Assembly (NCBI GenBank): GCA_021847735.1
Contig: JAJZQD010000019.1
Coordinates: 1 to 34,252, forward strand
DNA from: Bacillota bacterium
GTDB taxonomy: Bacteria; Bacillota; Thermincolia; Thermincolales; UBA2595
Direction: 5' to 3'
Length of the DNA stretch: 34,252 nucleotides
In this document: in pieces, positions 8,550 through 16,686 of the stretch
Layout: each line of letters opens with the position of its first letter
Position numbering within the stretch: the stretch's first letter is position 1
Notes under the pieces: generated by a model
The model's input: only the letters and a program-made list of their open reading frames with translations
Databases searched by the model: none
Told to the model about the DNA's origin: nothing
Program-made: the position numbers and the translations under genes

Positions 8550-9748
8550 TTAAACCGGCTTGGCACTCCGCGGTAAAACTACCGTGATTGAAGCGCCCGA
8601 AATATTATTTCGGGCTTTAATTTTTCCGCCGTGTTTTTCTACTATGGCCTTGGTGATTGCCAGGCCCAGCCCGGTATCTCCCTTCCGGCCGACAAAAAAC
8701 CGTTCAAAAACTCTTTCGGTTTCCTCTTCCTTAAAACCCGGGCCGTCATCATTGAATTCGATATATACATTGCTGCCGTCGTATTTAAGTAAAACATCCA
8801 CCCGGGATTCTGCATACCTGATCGCATTACTGAACAGGTTAATGAAGGCCCGGGAGATTTTTCCCCTGTCTAAGTTTACCGCCACCGGGAACTCCGTCCC
8901 TTCAACATTGATTTGCACACTGCTTTGATTAGCCAAACTGCCCACCTTTTCGCTGCTTTCCAGGATTACCCTGCCAATGTCATCTTCCTGAAAATCGTAT
9001 ACCTCCTCCATGGTCTCCAGCTTTGCAGCTGAAGGGCAACATTGTTAAAAGTATTGCCCAGTTGTTCCAACTCGTCCCCGGTACGGATTGTCAGCCTGGA
9101 ATCAAAATCCCTTTCCCCCAGACGGCGCGCCCCGGCTTCGAGCATCTTTACCGGTTTGGAAATTGACCTGGCCAGGAAAATGCCTATTATTATGGTCAGT
9201 AAACTCACGATCAGCAGGACTCTCATCAGCACCCGGATAATGGAAGTGCCCAGCACCTGCACCCCTTTCAGTTCCGTATACATTACCAAAGCGCCTTTAA
9301 TTACCCCGGCCTCACTCTTAAAAGGCAGGGAAACCGTAACCAGTTGTTTGTCATTAACCGGGAACACCCCATTGGCCACTTTCCCCGTGATAATCTGCCT
9401 CATCGGCGTCACTGCAGCGATAGAACCGATCCTTACCACTGCCGGGCGGTTGCTGAATACGACCTTACCGGCTAAATCGGTAATAAAATAGTTCCCCTCA
9501 AACAACCTGTTGACAAGCCTAAAGGTAACCCTTTTCCCCGTGTAATCTGTCTTCAGGCTTCCCAGGGGAGTCTTTTTAAATAACCCGACCAGAACTGCCC
9601 CCTCTTTTTGCATGCTATTCTGGACTTCCCTGACTAGGAAGGTGCGGACCATCGAGTTAAAGAGAAATCCCGAAGCACCCAGGGAAACAACCAGAATCAC
9701 CAGATATGTAGAGATTATCTTTGAACTGATAGACCTTTTCATTGGCAT
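8550..9748 (-). pseudogene. Sensor histidine kinase, HisKA domain deleted and frameshifted
   Basis: The N-terminal frame (9748 to 8966) encodes a membrane sensor: a first TM segment (~residues 10-30), an extracytoplasmic domain with FEGNYFITDLAGKVVFSNRP, a second TM segment (~170-192) and a HAMP domain ending in ELEQLGNTFNNVALQLQ. The frame then turns to nonsense. The ATPase half continues in another frame from about 9026: KLETMEEVYDFQEDDIGRVI, then N box INLFSNAIRYAES, DDGPGFKEEE and GDTGLGLAI to the stop at 8550. Between HAMP and the KLET...DDIGRV element there should be ~60-70 residues of HisKA with the phospho-acceptor His (SHELRTP type); nothing of it is present. So the gene has a deletion whose length is not a multiple of three. 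The start overlaps the regulator stop (TAATG). Confidence 0.85.
8595..8625 (+). terminator. Terminator of the beta-propeller gene, lying inside the opposing kinase remnant
   Basis: GCCCGAAAT (8595-8603) and ATTTCGGGC (8607-8615) form a 9-bp stem with an ATT loop, followed by TTTAATTTTT. On the other strand these bases are part of the C-terminal codons of the kinase remnant. Confidence 0.8.
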
Positions 9749-10440
9749 TATCCTTCCATTTTATAACCGTAACCCCATACTGTTTTTAACTCAAAAGTGC
9801 TGCCGGCAGTCTTAATTTTCTTGCGGATTCTTTTCACCAAGTCATCAACAGCCCGGTTATCCCCAAAATAATCAAAGCCCCAAACCTGGTTGAGGATTTG
9901 TTCCCTGTTGAAGACTTTGCCCCGGTTGGCTGCAAGGAACTCCAAAAGCTCAAATTCCTTTGTGGTGAACTCAACTTCTTGCCCGGCCGCCAGTACCTTC
10001 CTCTCGTCAGGAAAGATTTTCAGGTCCCCGATAACAATTTCTCCGGATTTCTCCGGCGGGAGCGCCACCGCGCCGACCCTGCGAAAAATGTTTTTAACCC
10101 GGGCTACCAGTTCCCTGGGGCTGAACGGTTTAGACAGGTAATCATCACTCCCCAGCTCCAAACCCAAAACCTTATCAATTTCGTCATCTTTGGCAGAAAC
10201 CATGATTATTGGGGTCTGGCCCTGGCGGCGAATCTCTTTGCAGAGTTCATAACCGTCAATGCCAGGCATCATTATGTCAATAACAAACATGTCCGGATAA
10301 ACTGTTTTCATCCTGATTAGGACATCTTCGGCACAGCCGAAGGTTTCCACCAGGTAGCCTTCCCGGACCAGGTATTTTTTGATTAATTCAATTACATTGA
10401 CATCATCATCAACTATAAATATTTTTTTTGCTTCTTCCAT
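9748..10440 (-). CDS. OmpR/PhoB-family response regulator
   Basis: A 230-residue protein with ATG 10440, GGAGG 7 nt upstream. The receiver domain (residues 1-~118) has the acidic pocket D11-D12-D13, phospho-acceptor Asp55 (MFVIDIMMPG), and the SAK and SKPF motifs around the conserved Thr/Ser and Lys. A winged-helix domain (~130-228) follows with EFTTKEFELLEFLAANRGKVFNREQILNQVWGFDYFGDNRAVDDLVKRIRKKI. It is translationally coupled to the sensor kinase gene (overlapping TAATG), but that kinase is broken in this copy, so the regulator may lack its phosphate donor. The nearby secreted helical protein gene upstream might be a target; this is only positional inference. Confidence 0.95.
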   Translation of the reverse strand: MEEAKKIFIVDDDVNVIELIKKYLVREGYLVETFGCAEDVLIRMKTVYPDMFVIDIMMPGIDGYELCKEIRRQGQTPIIMVSAKDDEIDKVLGLELGSDDYLSKPFSPRELVARVKNIFRRVGAVALPPEKSGEIVIGDLKIFPDERKVLAAGQEVEFTTKEFELLEFLAANRGKVFNREQILNQVWGFDYFGDNRAVDDLVKRIRKKIKTAGSTFELKTVWGYGYKMEG

Positions 10441-10493
10441 AGTGCAACCTCCAAACCGGTCTTACCTGTATTGTACACTATTTCTTTCCTTAG

Positions 10494-10548
10494 AAAAAAC
10501 CAAAAACTTACCCCATGACCGGGATAACTCCGGGTCAACGGGGTAAGT
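10494..10548 (-). terminator. Large intrinsic terminator between secreted helical protein and regulator genes
   Basis: ACTTACCCC (10506-10514) pairs with GGGGTAAGT (10540-10548); inside, TGACCGG pairs with CCGGGTCA with one bulge. On the minus strand the stem is followed by TTTTTGGTTTTTT, so it ends the gene upstream and insulates the regulator. Confidence 0.85.
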
Positions 10549-10562
10549 CAAAGTACTGTTCT

Positions 10563-11057
10563 TTAGCTCAGCGCCTTAATCACGTCAAGCTTTACCTGTA
10601 TCAGCTCATTCAGTTTCTGGTCAATCTGTTTTTGGATATCCGCTATTTTTTGAATATCGGCGGCCACGGCATCCTTGTCGCCATTTGTTTTGTCCTGGCG
10701 CAATTGGGCCACTGCATCCTGGCGGTCTTTCCGCAGGTCCTTAACGGCTGTCCGGATTGGCGCTGCCTGCTCATTGATGGTCTTGGCGTTTTGTATCTTA
10801 TCTGTCTGTCCGTTTTTCCTGGCCTTTTTTAGCAGGTTTTTTATCCTGAGATTTTCTTTTCGTATCTGTATCTTAAGCTTTTTATCAATTCTCACGATCT
10901 TCTTTACTTCTTGCTTAACTGTATGTGCCGCTTGCTGACCGGCCTTTACCGCTGCCGCCGGCTGTGAAGCGTCACCGGTTGTAGCCGCCAGCACCGTTGC
11001 GGCCGTGGCCAGGGTAAAAACCAACACCATAGCCATTGCTAACCATCGCTTCTTCAT
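10563..11057 (-). CDS. Secreted, highly charged helical protein
   Basis: A 164-residue protein. ATG 11057 is chosen since GGAGG lies 8 nt before it; the GTG nine bases earlier overlaps the ribosome site. Residues 1-~25 are a signal peptide (WLAMAMVLVFTLATAATVLAATT). The mature part is almost wholly Lys/Gln/Asp/Ala-rich and predicted to be long helices or coiled coil (KQEVKKIVRIDKKLKIQIRKENLRIKNL and ADIQKIADIQKQIDQKLNELIQ). It resembles in style the small Spy-like or periplasmic helical stress proteins, but lacks a clear LTxxQ signature. A candidate promoter CTGAAA-18-TATACT lies upstream (about 11080-11110, minus strand). Confidence 0.75.
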   Translation of the reverse strand: MKKRWLAMAMVLVFTLATAATVLAATTGDASQPAAAVKAGQQAAHTVKQEVKKIVRIDKKLKIQIRKENLRIKNLLKKARKNGQTDKIQNAKTINEQAAPIRTAVKDLRKDRQDAVAQLRQDKTNGDKDAVAADIQKIADIQKQIDQKLNELIQVKLDVIKALS

Positions 11058-11216
11058 CGCTGTCACCTCCTTCCACTAAAAGTATACAAGGATAATTTGT
11101 TTTATTTCAGGCGAAATTAAGGAATTTCTGTGTAATTTTCGTTTAATTCGGCAGTACTTTTCATAAAAAATTCGCCCCTCCGTATTATACACATCCCCCT
11201 GAACAATTTTTGAATT

Positions 11217-11891
11217 TTACCAAATTAATGGAATCAAATGATAACGTGTCTTTAAACAATAGTCTTTGTACCCCGGCAGGTCTCGTAAAAGAGTTCCCTC
11301 TTCGATTTTTATCCTAATTACAGTCCATGGTATAGTGAGAAGAAAAGGTATTATCGCCCAATAAGAACCAAGCGCCAGAGGAGTAAACAATGACATAATT
11401 AACATCCCCAGGTACATTGGATGGCGAACTATGGCGTAGAGGCCGGTTGTTATAACCTGCTGTTCTTTCTCAACCTGGATGACAGTTGAAGCATAACTAT
11501 TTTGCTTAAAAACATTGATAATAAATATATAACCTAAGAAAACAATAGCATTCGCTGCAATTACAATCCAAACAGGCACAGCCGACCAATGAAATCGAAA
11601 ATCAAGGCCGGGAATTAAGTAACCGAGCAAAAACAAGTTTAAGAAGGCGGGAGGTTTTTGCGTATTTTCCTGGTCTTTAACCTTCATTCGTCTCGATAAA
11701 AGGTCGGGATCTTTCTTCAAAAAGTAAGCAGTAATAAAAAGCGTCAGGGCAGAGATTCCCAACCAAAAAATCCATGCCTGCCAATACCTTAGCGAACCTG
11801 CCGGAACAAATAAAACAAGACCCATCACAATCATAATAATTGCCGGTATTCGATAAGCTTTTGACGTGGACAGATTAGTCTTTCTTTCCAT
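11217..11891 (-). CDS. Isoprenylcysteine carboxyl methyltransferase-like (ICMT/PEMT) membrane protein
   Basis: A 224-residue protein. ATG 11891 is chosen from the AGGGAG site about 9 nt upstream; it overlaps the end of the MerR gene by 17 bp, so the two are co-translated. It has five or so TM segments. The C-terminal half carries the ICMT/phospholipid-methyltransferase pattern: TGLYAIVRHPMYLGMLIM followed by a TM region and IKIEEGTLLRDLPGYKDYCLKTRYHLIPLIW (His-Pro-x-Tyr and Glu-Glu with PGYxxY). These residues bind S-adenosylmethionine in the family. Substrate unknown; in bacteria these enzymes often modify lipids or small hydrophobic compounds. Likely induced by whatever ligand the MerR protein senses. 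Confidence 0.85.
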   Translation of the reverse strand: MERKTNLSTSKAYRIPAIIMIVMGLVLFVPAGSLRYWQAWIFWLGISALTLFITAYFLKKDPDLLSRRMKVKDQENTQKPPAFLNLFLLGYLIPGLDFRFHWSAVPVWIVIAANAIVFLGYIFIINVFKQNSYASTVIQVEKEQQVITTGLYAIVRHPMYLGMLIMSLFTPLALGSYWAIIPFLLTIPWTVIRIKIEEGTLLRDLPGYKDYCLKTRYHLIPLIW

Positions 11892-12711
11892 TGAAACCAC
11901 TCCCTTCCCTGAGATATTGTTCAACAAGCCGCTTGTGCTTCATTCGGGCCGGTGAAAGAACACCTGCAACCATTCCATTATATAAGCTTTCCATAGCTTT
12001 GCTCAGTGACTGGTTAACCCCCTCGAGCAAAGGTATACTCTTCATAATTTCAGCAGATTCCCTGGCCAGAGCTTCGACCTCCGGATCATCTTCAGACAGC
12101 TGGTCCAGCCTGGCCAAACGCTTTGCACTATCCAAAGACATTTGGTACTTTTCGGGATGAGCTTTAAAGTAATCGGCCAATGACAGAAACGTTTCCCGGT
12201 AATTCTGGCCCCACTGGAAATCATCCAGGATGCCAAACAATTTCCGCTGCTGATCATATATTTCCGGGCAGGTCTGGACATATTTATCAATTTGATCCTG
12301 TCCCAGTATCTCTTTGACCATTTGAAAAGAAGGAGATTCGAAGGTATTTTCATCCAGGAGTACCGCGTCTTCCGTATCTTCACTTAGCAATTTCTCAATC
12401 TTCGCCACCCGTTCTTCAAGAGTTTTTTTCTCGTTCAGAAGCTCAGTTCGCAAGGACTGTAAGACTTCCCGCAGGGTTCTTGAATTGTGCATCTCTCCCA
12501 GTATTTCCTTGATGCGTTTTAAGTCCAGTCCCAGGGATTTTAAGCGTTTGATTGACTGCATACGAGTCAGTTCGGCCGGTCCGTACAAGCGGTATCCCCC
12601 CGGAGAACGCGCCGGTTCCTGCAGTAAACCGATCTTGTGGTAATAGATAATTGTTTTTAATGTACTTCCGGTTAATTTGGCAAAATCACTGATTTTTATC
12701 CTATTCTCCAA
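11875..12711 (-). CDS. MerR-family transcriptional regulator with large ligand-binding domain
   Basis: A 278-residue protein starting at TTG 12711, with AGGAGG 7-8 nt upstream. Residues 1-~70 are the MerR winged helix: KISDFAKLTGSTLKTIIYYHKIGLLQEPARSPGGYRLYGPAELTRMQSIKRLKSLGLDLKRIKEIL. A long dimerisation helix follows (~80-112), then ~165 residues of all-helical effector domain rich in Asp/Glu, comparable in size to drug-sensing MerR proteins of the TipA/Mta kind, though I cannot confirm the subfamily. It has no Cys pair for metal binding. The operon promoter has the MerR-type 19-bp spacer, so autoregulation with the downstream methyltransferase is likely. Confidence 0.9.
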   Translation of the reverse strand: MENRIKISDFAKLTGSTLKTIIYYHKIGLLQEPARSPGGYRLYGPAELTRMQSIKRLKSLGLDLKRIKEILGEMHNSRTLREVLQSLRTELLNEKKTLEERVAKIEKLLSEDTEDAVLLDENTFESPSFQMVKEILGQDQIDKYVQTCPEIYDQQRKLFGILDDFQWGQNYRETFLSLADYFKAHPEKYQMSLDSAKRLARLDQLSEDDPEVEALARESAEIMKSIPLLEGVNQSLSKAMESLYNGMVAGVLSPARMKHKRLVEQYLREGSGFNGKKD

Positions 12712-12732
12712 CGCTATCCCTCCTCCATAATC

Positions 12733-12763
12733 AGTATAAACCCTGCCCCTAGGGTCGGGTCAA
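12733..12763 (-). promoter_or_regulatory. MerR-type promoter with 19-bp spacer and operator dyad
   Basis: On the minus strand -35 TTGACC (12763-12758) and -10 TATACT (12738-12733) are separated by exactly 19 bp, the elongated spacer that MerR activators untwist. The spacer contains the dyad ACCCT-N6-AGGGT (12740-12755). The ribosome site of the merR gene starts 10 bp downstream. Confidence 0.85.
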
Positions 12764-13152
12764 CTTAAACCTGGACATTTGGCCAAGATACTAAAAATTT
12801 TAGATTGAGAAAACTGGGCTGAAAAAAGGCGCAGAGAATAAAAGAATTATACGTAAGTGTTTGGGCCGCCTTTAAAAACTCTTTAGCAAAAGTTGGCTAA
12901 CTAATTAAAACAAGAGGTTTACCCTTCGGCAAACCTCTTGTTTTATGGATTAGGAGAAGTTTATCAGTATCACTTACTCGTGAATTTAGTGTGTGTGATC
13001 AGCCGTGAAGCTAATCAGTAGTGTTCAAGCCATTGAACTATTGCAACAATTTGATCCGCATACAAAGAATTCGTTAACTTGGTATGTTTGTCACTTGCAA
13101 CACCCGTGAGTAACTCGTACATTTCCAAAAAAACTGTGCTTCAAAGAAACCC
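12764..13152. other. Gene-poor stretch beside the merR promoter
   Basis: Apart from the hairpin at 12907-12944 I see no gene with a start and ribosome site. Bases ~12990-13107 hold an open stretch of 36 codons (SAVKLISSVQAIELLQQ...) without a start, ending at TGA 13105. It could be a gene remnant; I do not recognise it. Confidence 0.4.
12907..12944. terminator. Perfect hairpin, probable bidirectional terminator
   Basis: AAAACAAGAGGTTT (12907-12920) and AAACCTCTTGTTTT (12931-12944) form a perfect 14-bp stem around ACCCTTCGGC. A/T tails on both sides allow termination from either strand. No obvious gene ends at it, apart from the possible gene remnant described for 12945-13152. Confidence 0.7.
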
Positions 13153-13578
13153 TCAATGAACACGCCGAACCTTCGCTTCTGTAGCCTGGACACGCATAAT
13201 GTACGACCCTCCACTAGAATAAATTATTACCTCGGGCCGGTAGGCATACGTATACTCATACTTGTACTCCGCTTGTTCCCACGTCTGACCGTTAACCAAT
13301 TTGTAGATTGACTTACCATCCCATCCCTTGAATTCACCTTCTATGTAACTTTCGATAACACTATCGATACGGGTCACAGGGATCGACTGACCCTTTACAG
13401 TCAAAATGTAGCGCCCGCCTTCCTCTGTAATTAAAGCATCGGGTCGATACGCATAGTGATACCAATAACGATATTGGCCCTGAATCCAATACGTCCCGTT
13501 AGCCATCTTAAACAGCTTGTCCCCATCAAAGCCATCAAACTCTCCGTCAATTTTTCCATTGTAAATTATGCGTACCAT
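13153..13578 (-). CDS. Tandem-repeat protein (two aromatic ~62-residue units), function unknown
   Basis: A 141-residue protein. ATG 13578 is chosen, 6 nt after AGGAGG; the upstream ATG at 13584 abuts the ribosome site. The two halves are clear repeats: unit 1 IDGEFDGFDGDKLFKMANG...YAYRPDALITEEGGRYILTVKG and unit 2 IEGEFKGWDGKSIYKLVNG...YAYRPEVIIYSSGGSYIMRVQA. Shared features are GEFxGxDG, a K-NG turn, a run of alternating Tyr/Trp (YxYxYxYAYRP) and GGxYxxxV. The pattern suggests a beta-sandwich or SH3-like fold. Similar single or double units are found as accessory domains in bacteria, but I know of no assigned role. It lies just downstream of the HerA gene and may be part of the same accessory island. 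Confidence 0.75.
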   Translation of the reverse strand: MVRIIYNGKIDGEFDGFDGDKLFKMANGTYWIQGQYRYWYHYAYRPDALITEEGGRYILTVKGQSIPVTRIDSVIESYIEGEFKGWDGKSIYKLVNGQTWEQAEYKYEYTYAYRPEVIIYSSGGSYIMRVQATEAKVRRVH

Positions 13579-13653
13579 AATCATCCTCCTTCCCTGATTC
13601 TAGCCGTGAATAAATGATCCGTTAGCTGTCATTGAGGTCTTGTAAGTATGGAT

Positions 13654-13666
13654 AATGGGAAATTCA
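13654..13666 (+). repeat. Left 13-bp inverted repeat bounding the HerA island
   Basis: AATGGGAAATTCA is inverted exactly at 16780-16792 (TGAATTTCCCATT). The two copies enclose the HerA-nuclease pair with 85 and 126 bp margins. Confidence 0.6.
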
Positions 13667-13751
13667 TACTTGCAATGCAGACGATTCTTTTCACATCATG
13701 GACTGAAAACTTGACACCATCGCATACATGAACATTTTCGTTAACATTAGC

Positions 13752-15437
13752 TTAGTTTTTGCCCCAAGCTTCTTTTATCGCCACGATGTCCAAGTCCTTC
13801 CAACTTTCTTTCCACAACTGGAAATAAGGAATATCATTTGATGAAGGCCCTGGATTACATCTATCCATTAGAACAATCGAAGGTAACACAACGGCCTCCC
13901 CAATTAAAAGACACTCCCCAGCCTTCAACGACGGCATTTTATCAACCAAATTACCTAATGTATCAGGAAGAAGTCGTTTTACATAGTTTTGGTCATTTGG
14001 GTTTGTTAATCTCAATGCGAGAAAATTATTGCATTGAGAAAAAATAGTTTCCGAGATTTCTGATGGGCGTTGACTTGCCAACAGCAGAGAAACACCGTAT
14101 TTACGTCCTTCTTTTGCAATTCGTTCAATAGATTGCTTAGAAGCCCTGTACTTAGCCAAATCGCTGTTCGGAACATATTTGTGAGCTTCTTCATAAACTA
14201 GCAATATTGGCACATCGTTGTTTATTTTTTCATCGGGATTAGCTTCGTAGCGTAGGCGTTTATAATAATAGCCGTATTCAAACAGTATTCTCGAAATAAG
14301 CGAAACGGTAATACTCAACACCTCAAATGGCACACCGCTCAAATCAATTATTGTTATGTTAGAAGTCGATTCACCATAGCCAATGAGCTGCTTTAGAGTT
14401 TCCTCAAAAGAGATTTTTTTTGACTTTTCACCTACAAGAAAATCTAATCTTTTGTCGTTAATACGATTTTCCAACCTACTAACGAAGTTGGTTAATTTTC
14501 CATGAAGACTTCCTTGTGTTGTTTTTGGTTGACCCTTTTTTTCACCGGAAGCATATACTTCTCCAGTATCTATAACTTCTGAATTTTTTGTTCGTGCGTA
14601 CGTCAAAACATCGTCTATGTCAAAATATAAAGGTGAGTCAAAATGAATCCTATTCTTTTTTTCTTCCTCTCCATCAAAATGGTTAATTCTGCTGTTGATA
14701 ACAGCTTCCTTGAAAACATTTCTTTGGTTATGGTCATTTGCTTCGGTATCAATAAACAACTCTTGCAACTCATCACTATTCAATAGCCAATATGGAAGAA
14801 CTAAGTTAGAAATATCAATAAAGTTTGCGGCTGGGAATGCCGTCTTGTATTCAGAGTGAATATCAAAAATCACTATGTGGGAATTATTTAGCCCTTTGTA
14901 TTCACCCTCTTTAGAGCTAATGGCGTTTTGAATAATTTTGGCAACAGAGTGCGATTTACCCGAGCCAGTCGAACCAATAATTGCAATGTGTTTATTGAAA
15001 AATTTATCTCCATCGACAGGCACATCAATAGTTGGATTGGTTGACAATTTTGCAAAAGTGAATTTTTTGCCATCTTCTAAAGACTCAGTAAAAATCTTTT
15101 CAATTTCTTCTTGTCTTGCAGGTTCAACTTTTTTGGGAGGAATAGCGATGGTGTCTCCACCACGTTCAAATTTTCCATTACGAATAAGTCCCAATGGATT
15201 TGCTTCCAGAATGTATTTTCGGCGAGGTACTCCTTCAGGGGTAGTACCAACCTCAATAGTAAAATTCTCAATAATAGCAATTAGCACAGCATTGTCATTA
15301 TCGGCAATACGCAAATAAGACCCGACTTTTAATTTTTCTTCCGCAATCTGGAAATCTTCTAAATCATCAACTGAAATTCTAACTTTATTGGGGAACACAG
15401 AGATGACTTCGGCGTTCATCTTTTCTTGTTCAAGCAT
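13752..15437 (-). CDS. herA: HerA-like hexameric DNA translocase ATPase (defence-associated)
   Basis: A 561-residue protein from ATG 15437; its AGGAGG overlaps the stop of the nuclease gene 13 bp upstream, so the two are translationally coupled. An N-terminal HAS-barrel-like beta domain (residues ~1-95) precedes the FtsK/HerA RecA-like ATPase: Walker A GSTGSGKS (155-162), IVIFDIHSEY (~188-197), Walker B PILLVYEEAHKYVP (~410-422, catalytic Glu416/417), and the LLASQRPSEIS sensor/arginine element (~452-462). Family knowledge: HerA forms hexamers that pump DNA and, when paired with SIR2 or DUF4297 nucleases, makes anti-phage complexes. The gene is visibly AT-richer than the flanks, which fits horizontal transfer. 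Confidence 0.93.
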   Translation of the reverse strand: MLEQEKMNAEVISVFPNKVRISVDDLEDFQIAEEKLKVGSYLRIADNDNAVLIAIIENFTIEVGTTPEGVPRRKYILEANPLGLIRNGKFERGGDTIAIPPKKVEPARQEEIEKIFTESLEDGKKFTFAKLSTNPTIDVPVDGDKFFNKHIAIIGSTGSGKSHSVAKIIQNAISSKEGEYKGLNNSHIVIFDIHSEYKTAFPAANFIDISNLVLPYWLLNSDELQELFIDTEANDHNQRNVFKEAVINSRINHFDGEEEKKNRIHFDSPLYFDIDDVLTYARTKNSEVIDTGEVYASGEKKGQPKTTQGSLHGKLTNFVSRLENRINDKRLDFLVGEKSKKISFEETLKQLIGYGESTSNITIIDLSGVPFEVLSITVSLISRILFEYGYYYKRLRYEANPDEKINNDVPILLVYEEAHKYVPNSDLAKYRASKQSIERIAKEGRKYGVSLLLASQRPSEISETIFSQCNNFLALRLTNPNDQNYVKRLLPDTLGNLVDKMPSLKAGECLLIGEAVVLPSIVLMDRCNPGPSSNDIPYFQLWKESWKDLDIVAIKEAWGKN

Positions 15438-15450
15438 TTCGAAAACCTCC

Positions 15451-16653
15451 TCAAATAATGGAACTAATATTCATTGTTTCTTCAACTTGAATTTTAATAT
15501 GCTTGTAGTTATTATTCGTGTAATATGTTTCGGTAATATAAAACTGATATAACTCTCGTGTCGTGCAAATAGAGTTCAGAATATCATCGATTTGATCAAT
15601 GTCGTTGATGATTTTCAATTTCACATTGTTATGAGCAGTTGCCTTTCTGCATAGCGACTTTGCGCAAAAATCTGCGTCCTTAAAGTCATAACCGTCCCAA
15701 AAATAGAAATCATCCGATTGAAGTGCCTTTTTTAAGTTTAGCAAGGTAGGTTCCGAAACATTTTGCAAGTAAACATAAGGGCAGAATGGTTTACTCTCCC
15801 TAAGCGAAAGTTTGCTCCAGTTTTTCGAAATGTTGAGTAATAGTGATTTCAGCTCTGCTTCCGTCGTAGTATTATCACACTCAATCAGAAAGAACCTTTC
15901 AAAAGGTGAAACATTTCTTGGAGAAAAGTATTGAACTTTTACCGATTGACAGTAAATTTTAATTCCCTTTTTCTTCAAAAACCATAGATTAAACAAGGCA
16001 TTTTTATTGTTGATTTTGGCTAAGAACTCACTTTTGGATATAGTTCTTTCGGTAACATTCTGTTTTGTAGATAACTCTTTTACTACTCGAAGAGCATTAT
16101 TGTAGTAATAATGCTCCGCTTCAAATGCGTTACAGGAAAAAAGAACTTTAATCTTGTCAATTATTTTTCTCTCCTGTTGAGTAAAGTCAAGAGCGTATAC
16201 ATCAATGCTCAAATGACTCAAAAAATCAATAATTTCAGTATCCGTCAATCCTAAGTCAACATGGTATTCATGCTTTGTTTTTCCTTCTGTATAAGTAAAG
16301 AACTTGCTTTTAGCGAATGCTAAGTCAATATTTGATGGCAATTTTTCCTGCCCTGATGAGTAGTATCCATATATTTTGTACTGCAATGATCTACTTATTG
16401 AGCTTGATGCTGCATAGTGGCTTAACATCAAGCGAATGGGTTTGGCGATGACAGAGTGATTGTATTCTGTTTTTGAATAATATTTACATTGGACAGCTAT
16501 GGTTTCATCAACGTTTTTTATATCAACATCCTCGATGCCTTCAATGCAAACGCTATCTGAACCATTTTGTTGTTCTAACAGTTTCAAAATATAGTAATCA
16601 AATTGATAGTAATATCCTGTTATGGTATCTATAGCAGATCTGTCATTCTCCAT
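15451..16653 (-). CDS. DUF4297/Cap4-like PD-(D/E)xK nuclease partner of HerA
   Basis: A 400-residue protein starting at ATG 16653, with AAGGAGGG 5 nt upstream. The N-terminus shows the DUF4297-type nuclease fold: SAIDTITGYYYQFDYYILKLLEQ (helix), then CIEGIEDVDI (acidic residues Glu38, Asp42, Asp44) and AVQCKYY (Gln55-x-Lys57), the D...QxK active site of restriction-like enzymes. The remaining ~300 residues are helical with many Tyr/Phe/Asn and no recognised domain; in relatives this part contacts HerA. It is the first gene of a two-gene operon with herA. The expected role is cleavage of invading or host DNA in a HerA-nuclease supercomplex. Family assignment is from motif pattern and context, not a search. 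Confidence 0.8.
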   Translation of the reverse strand: MENDRSAIDTITGYYYQFDYYILKLLEQQNGSDSVCIEGIEDVDIKNVDETIAVQCKYYSKTEYNHSVIAKPIRLMLSHYAASSSISRSLQYKIYGYYSSGQEKLPSNIDLAFAKSKFFTYTEGKTKHEYHVDLGLTDTEIIDFLSHLSIDVYALDFTQQERKIIDKIKVLFSCNAFEAEHYYYNNALRVVKELSTKQNVTERTISKSEFLAKINNKNALFNLWFLKKKGIKIYCQSVKVQYFSPRNVSPFERFFLIECDNTTTEAELKSLLLNISKNWSKLSLRESKPFCPYVYLQNVSEPTLLNLKKALQSDDFYFWDGYDFKDADFCAKSLCRKATAHNNVKLKIINDIDQIDDILNSICTTRELYQFYITETYYTNNNYKHIKIQVEETMNISSII

Positions 16654-16668
16654 TTAAACCCTCCTTAT

Positions 16669-16686
16669 GGTTACTATTTTGTAACC
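16669..16686. promoter_or_regulatory. Perfect dyad GGTTAC-N6-GTAACC before the nuclease gene
   Basis: An 18-bp perfect inverted repeat ends only 7 bp upstream of the AAGGAGGG ribosome site. AT-rich TATTATAAA sequences just upstream (minus strand, ~16690-16705) can serve as -10. It could be a repressor operator or an RNA hairpin that limits translation of the defence operon. Confidence 0.5.

Noticed and set aside
8560-9491. Open frames on the plus strand opposite the histidine kinase
   Set aside because: No ribosome sites; they mirror the kinase codons on the other strand and have unnatural Ser/Pro/Arg composition.
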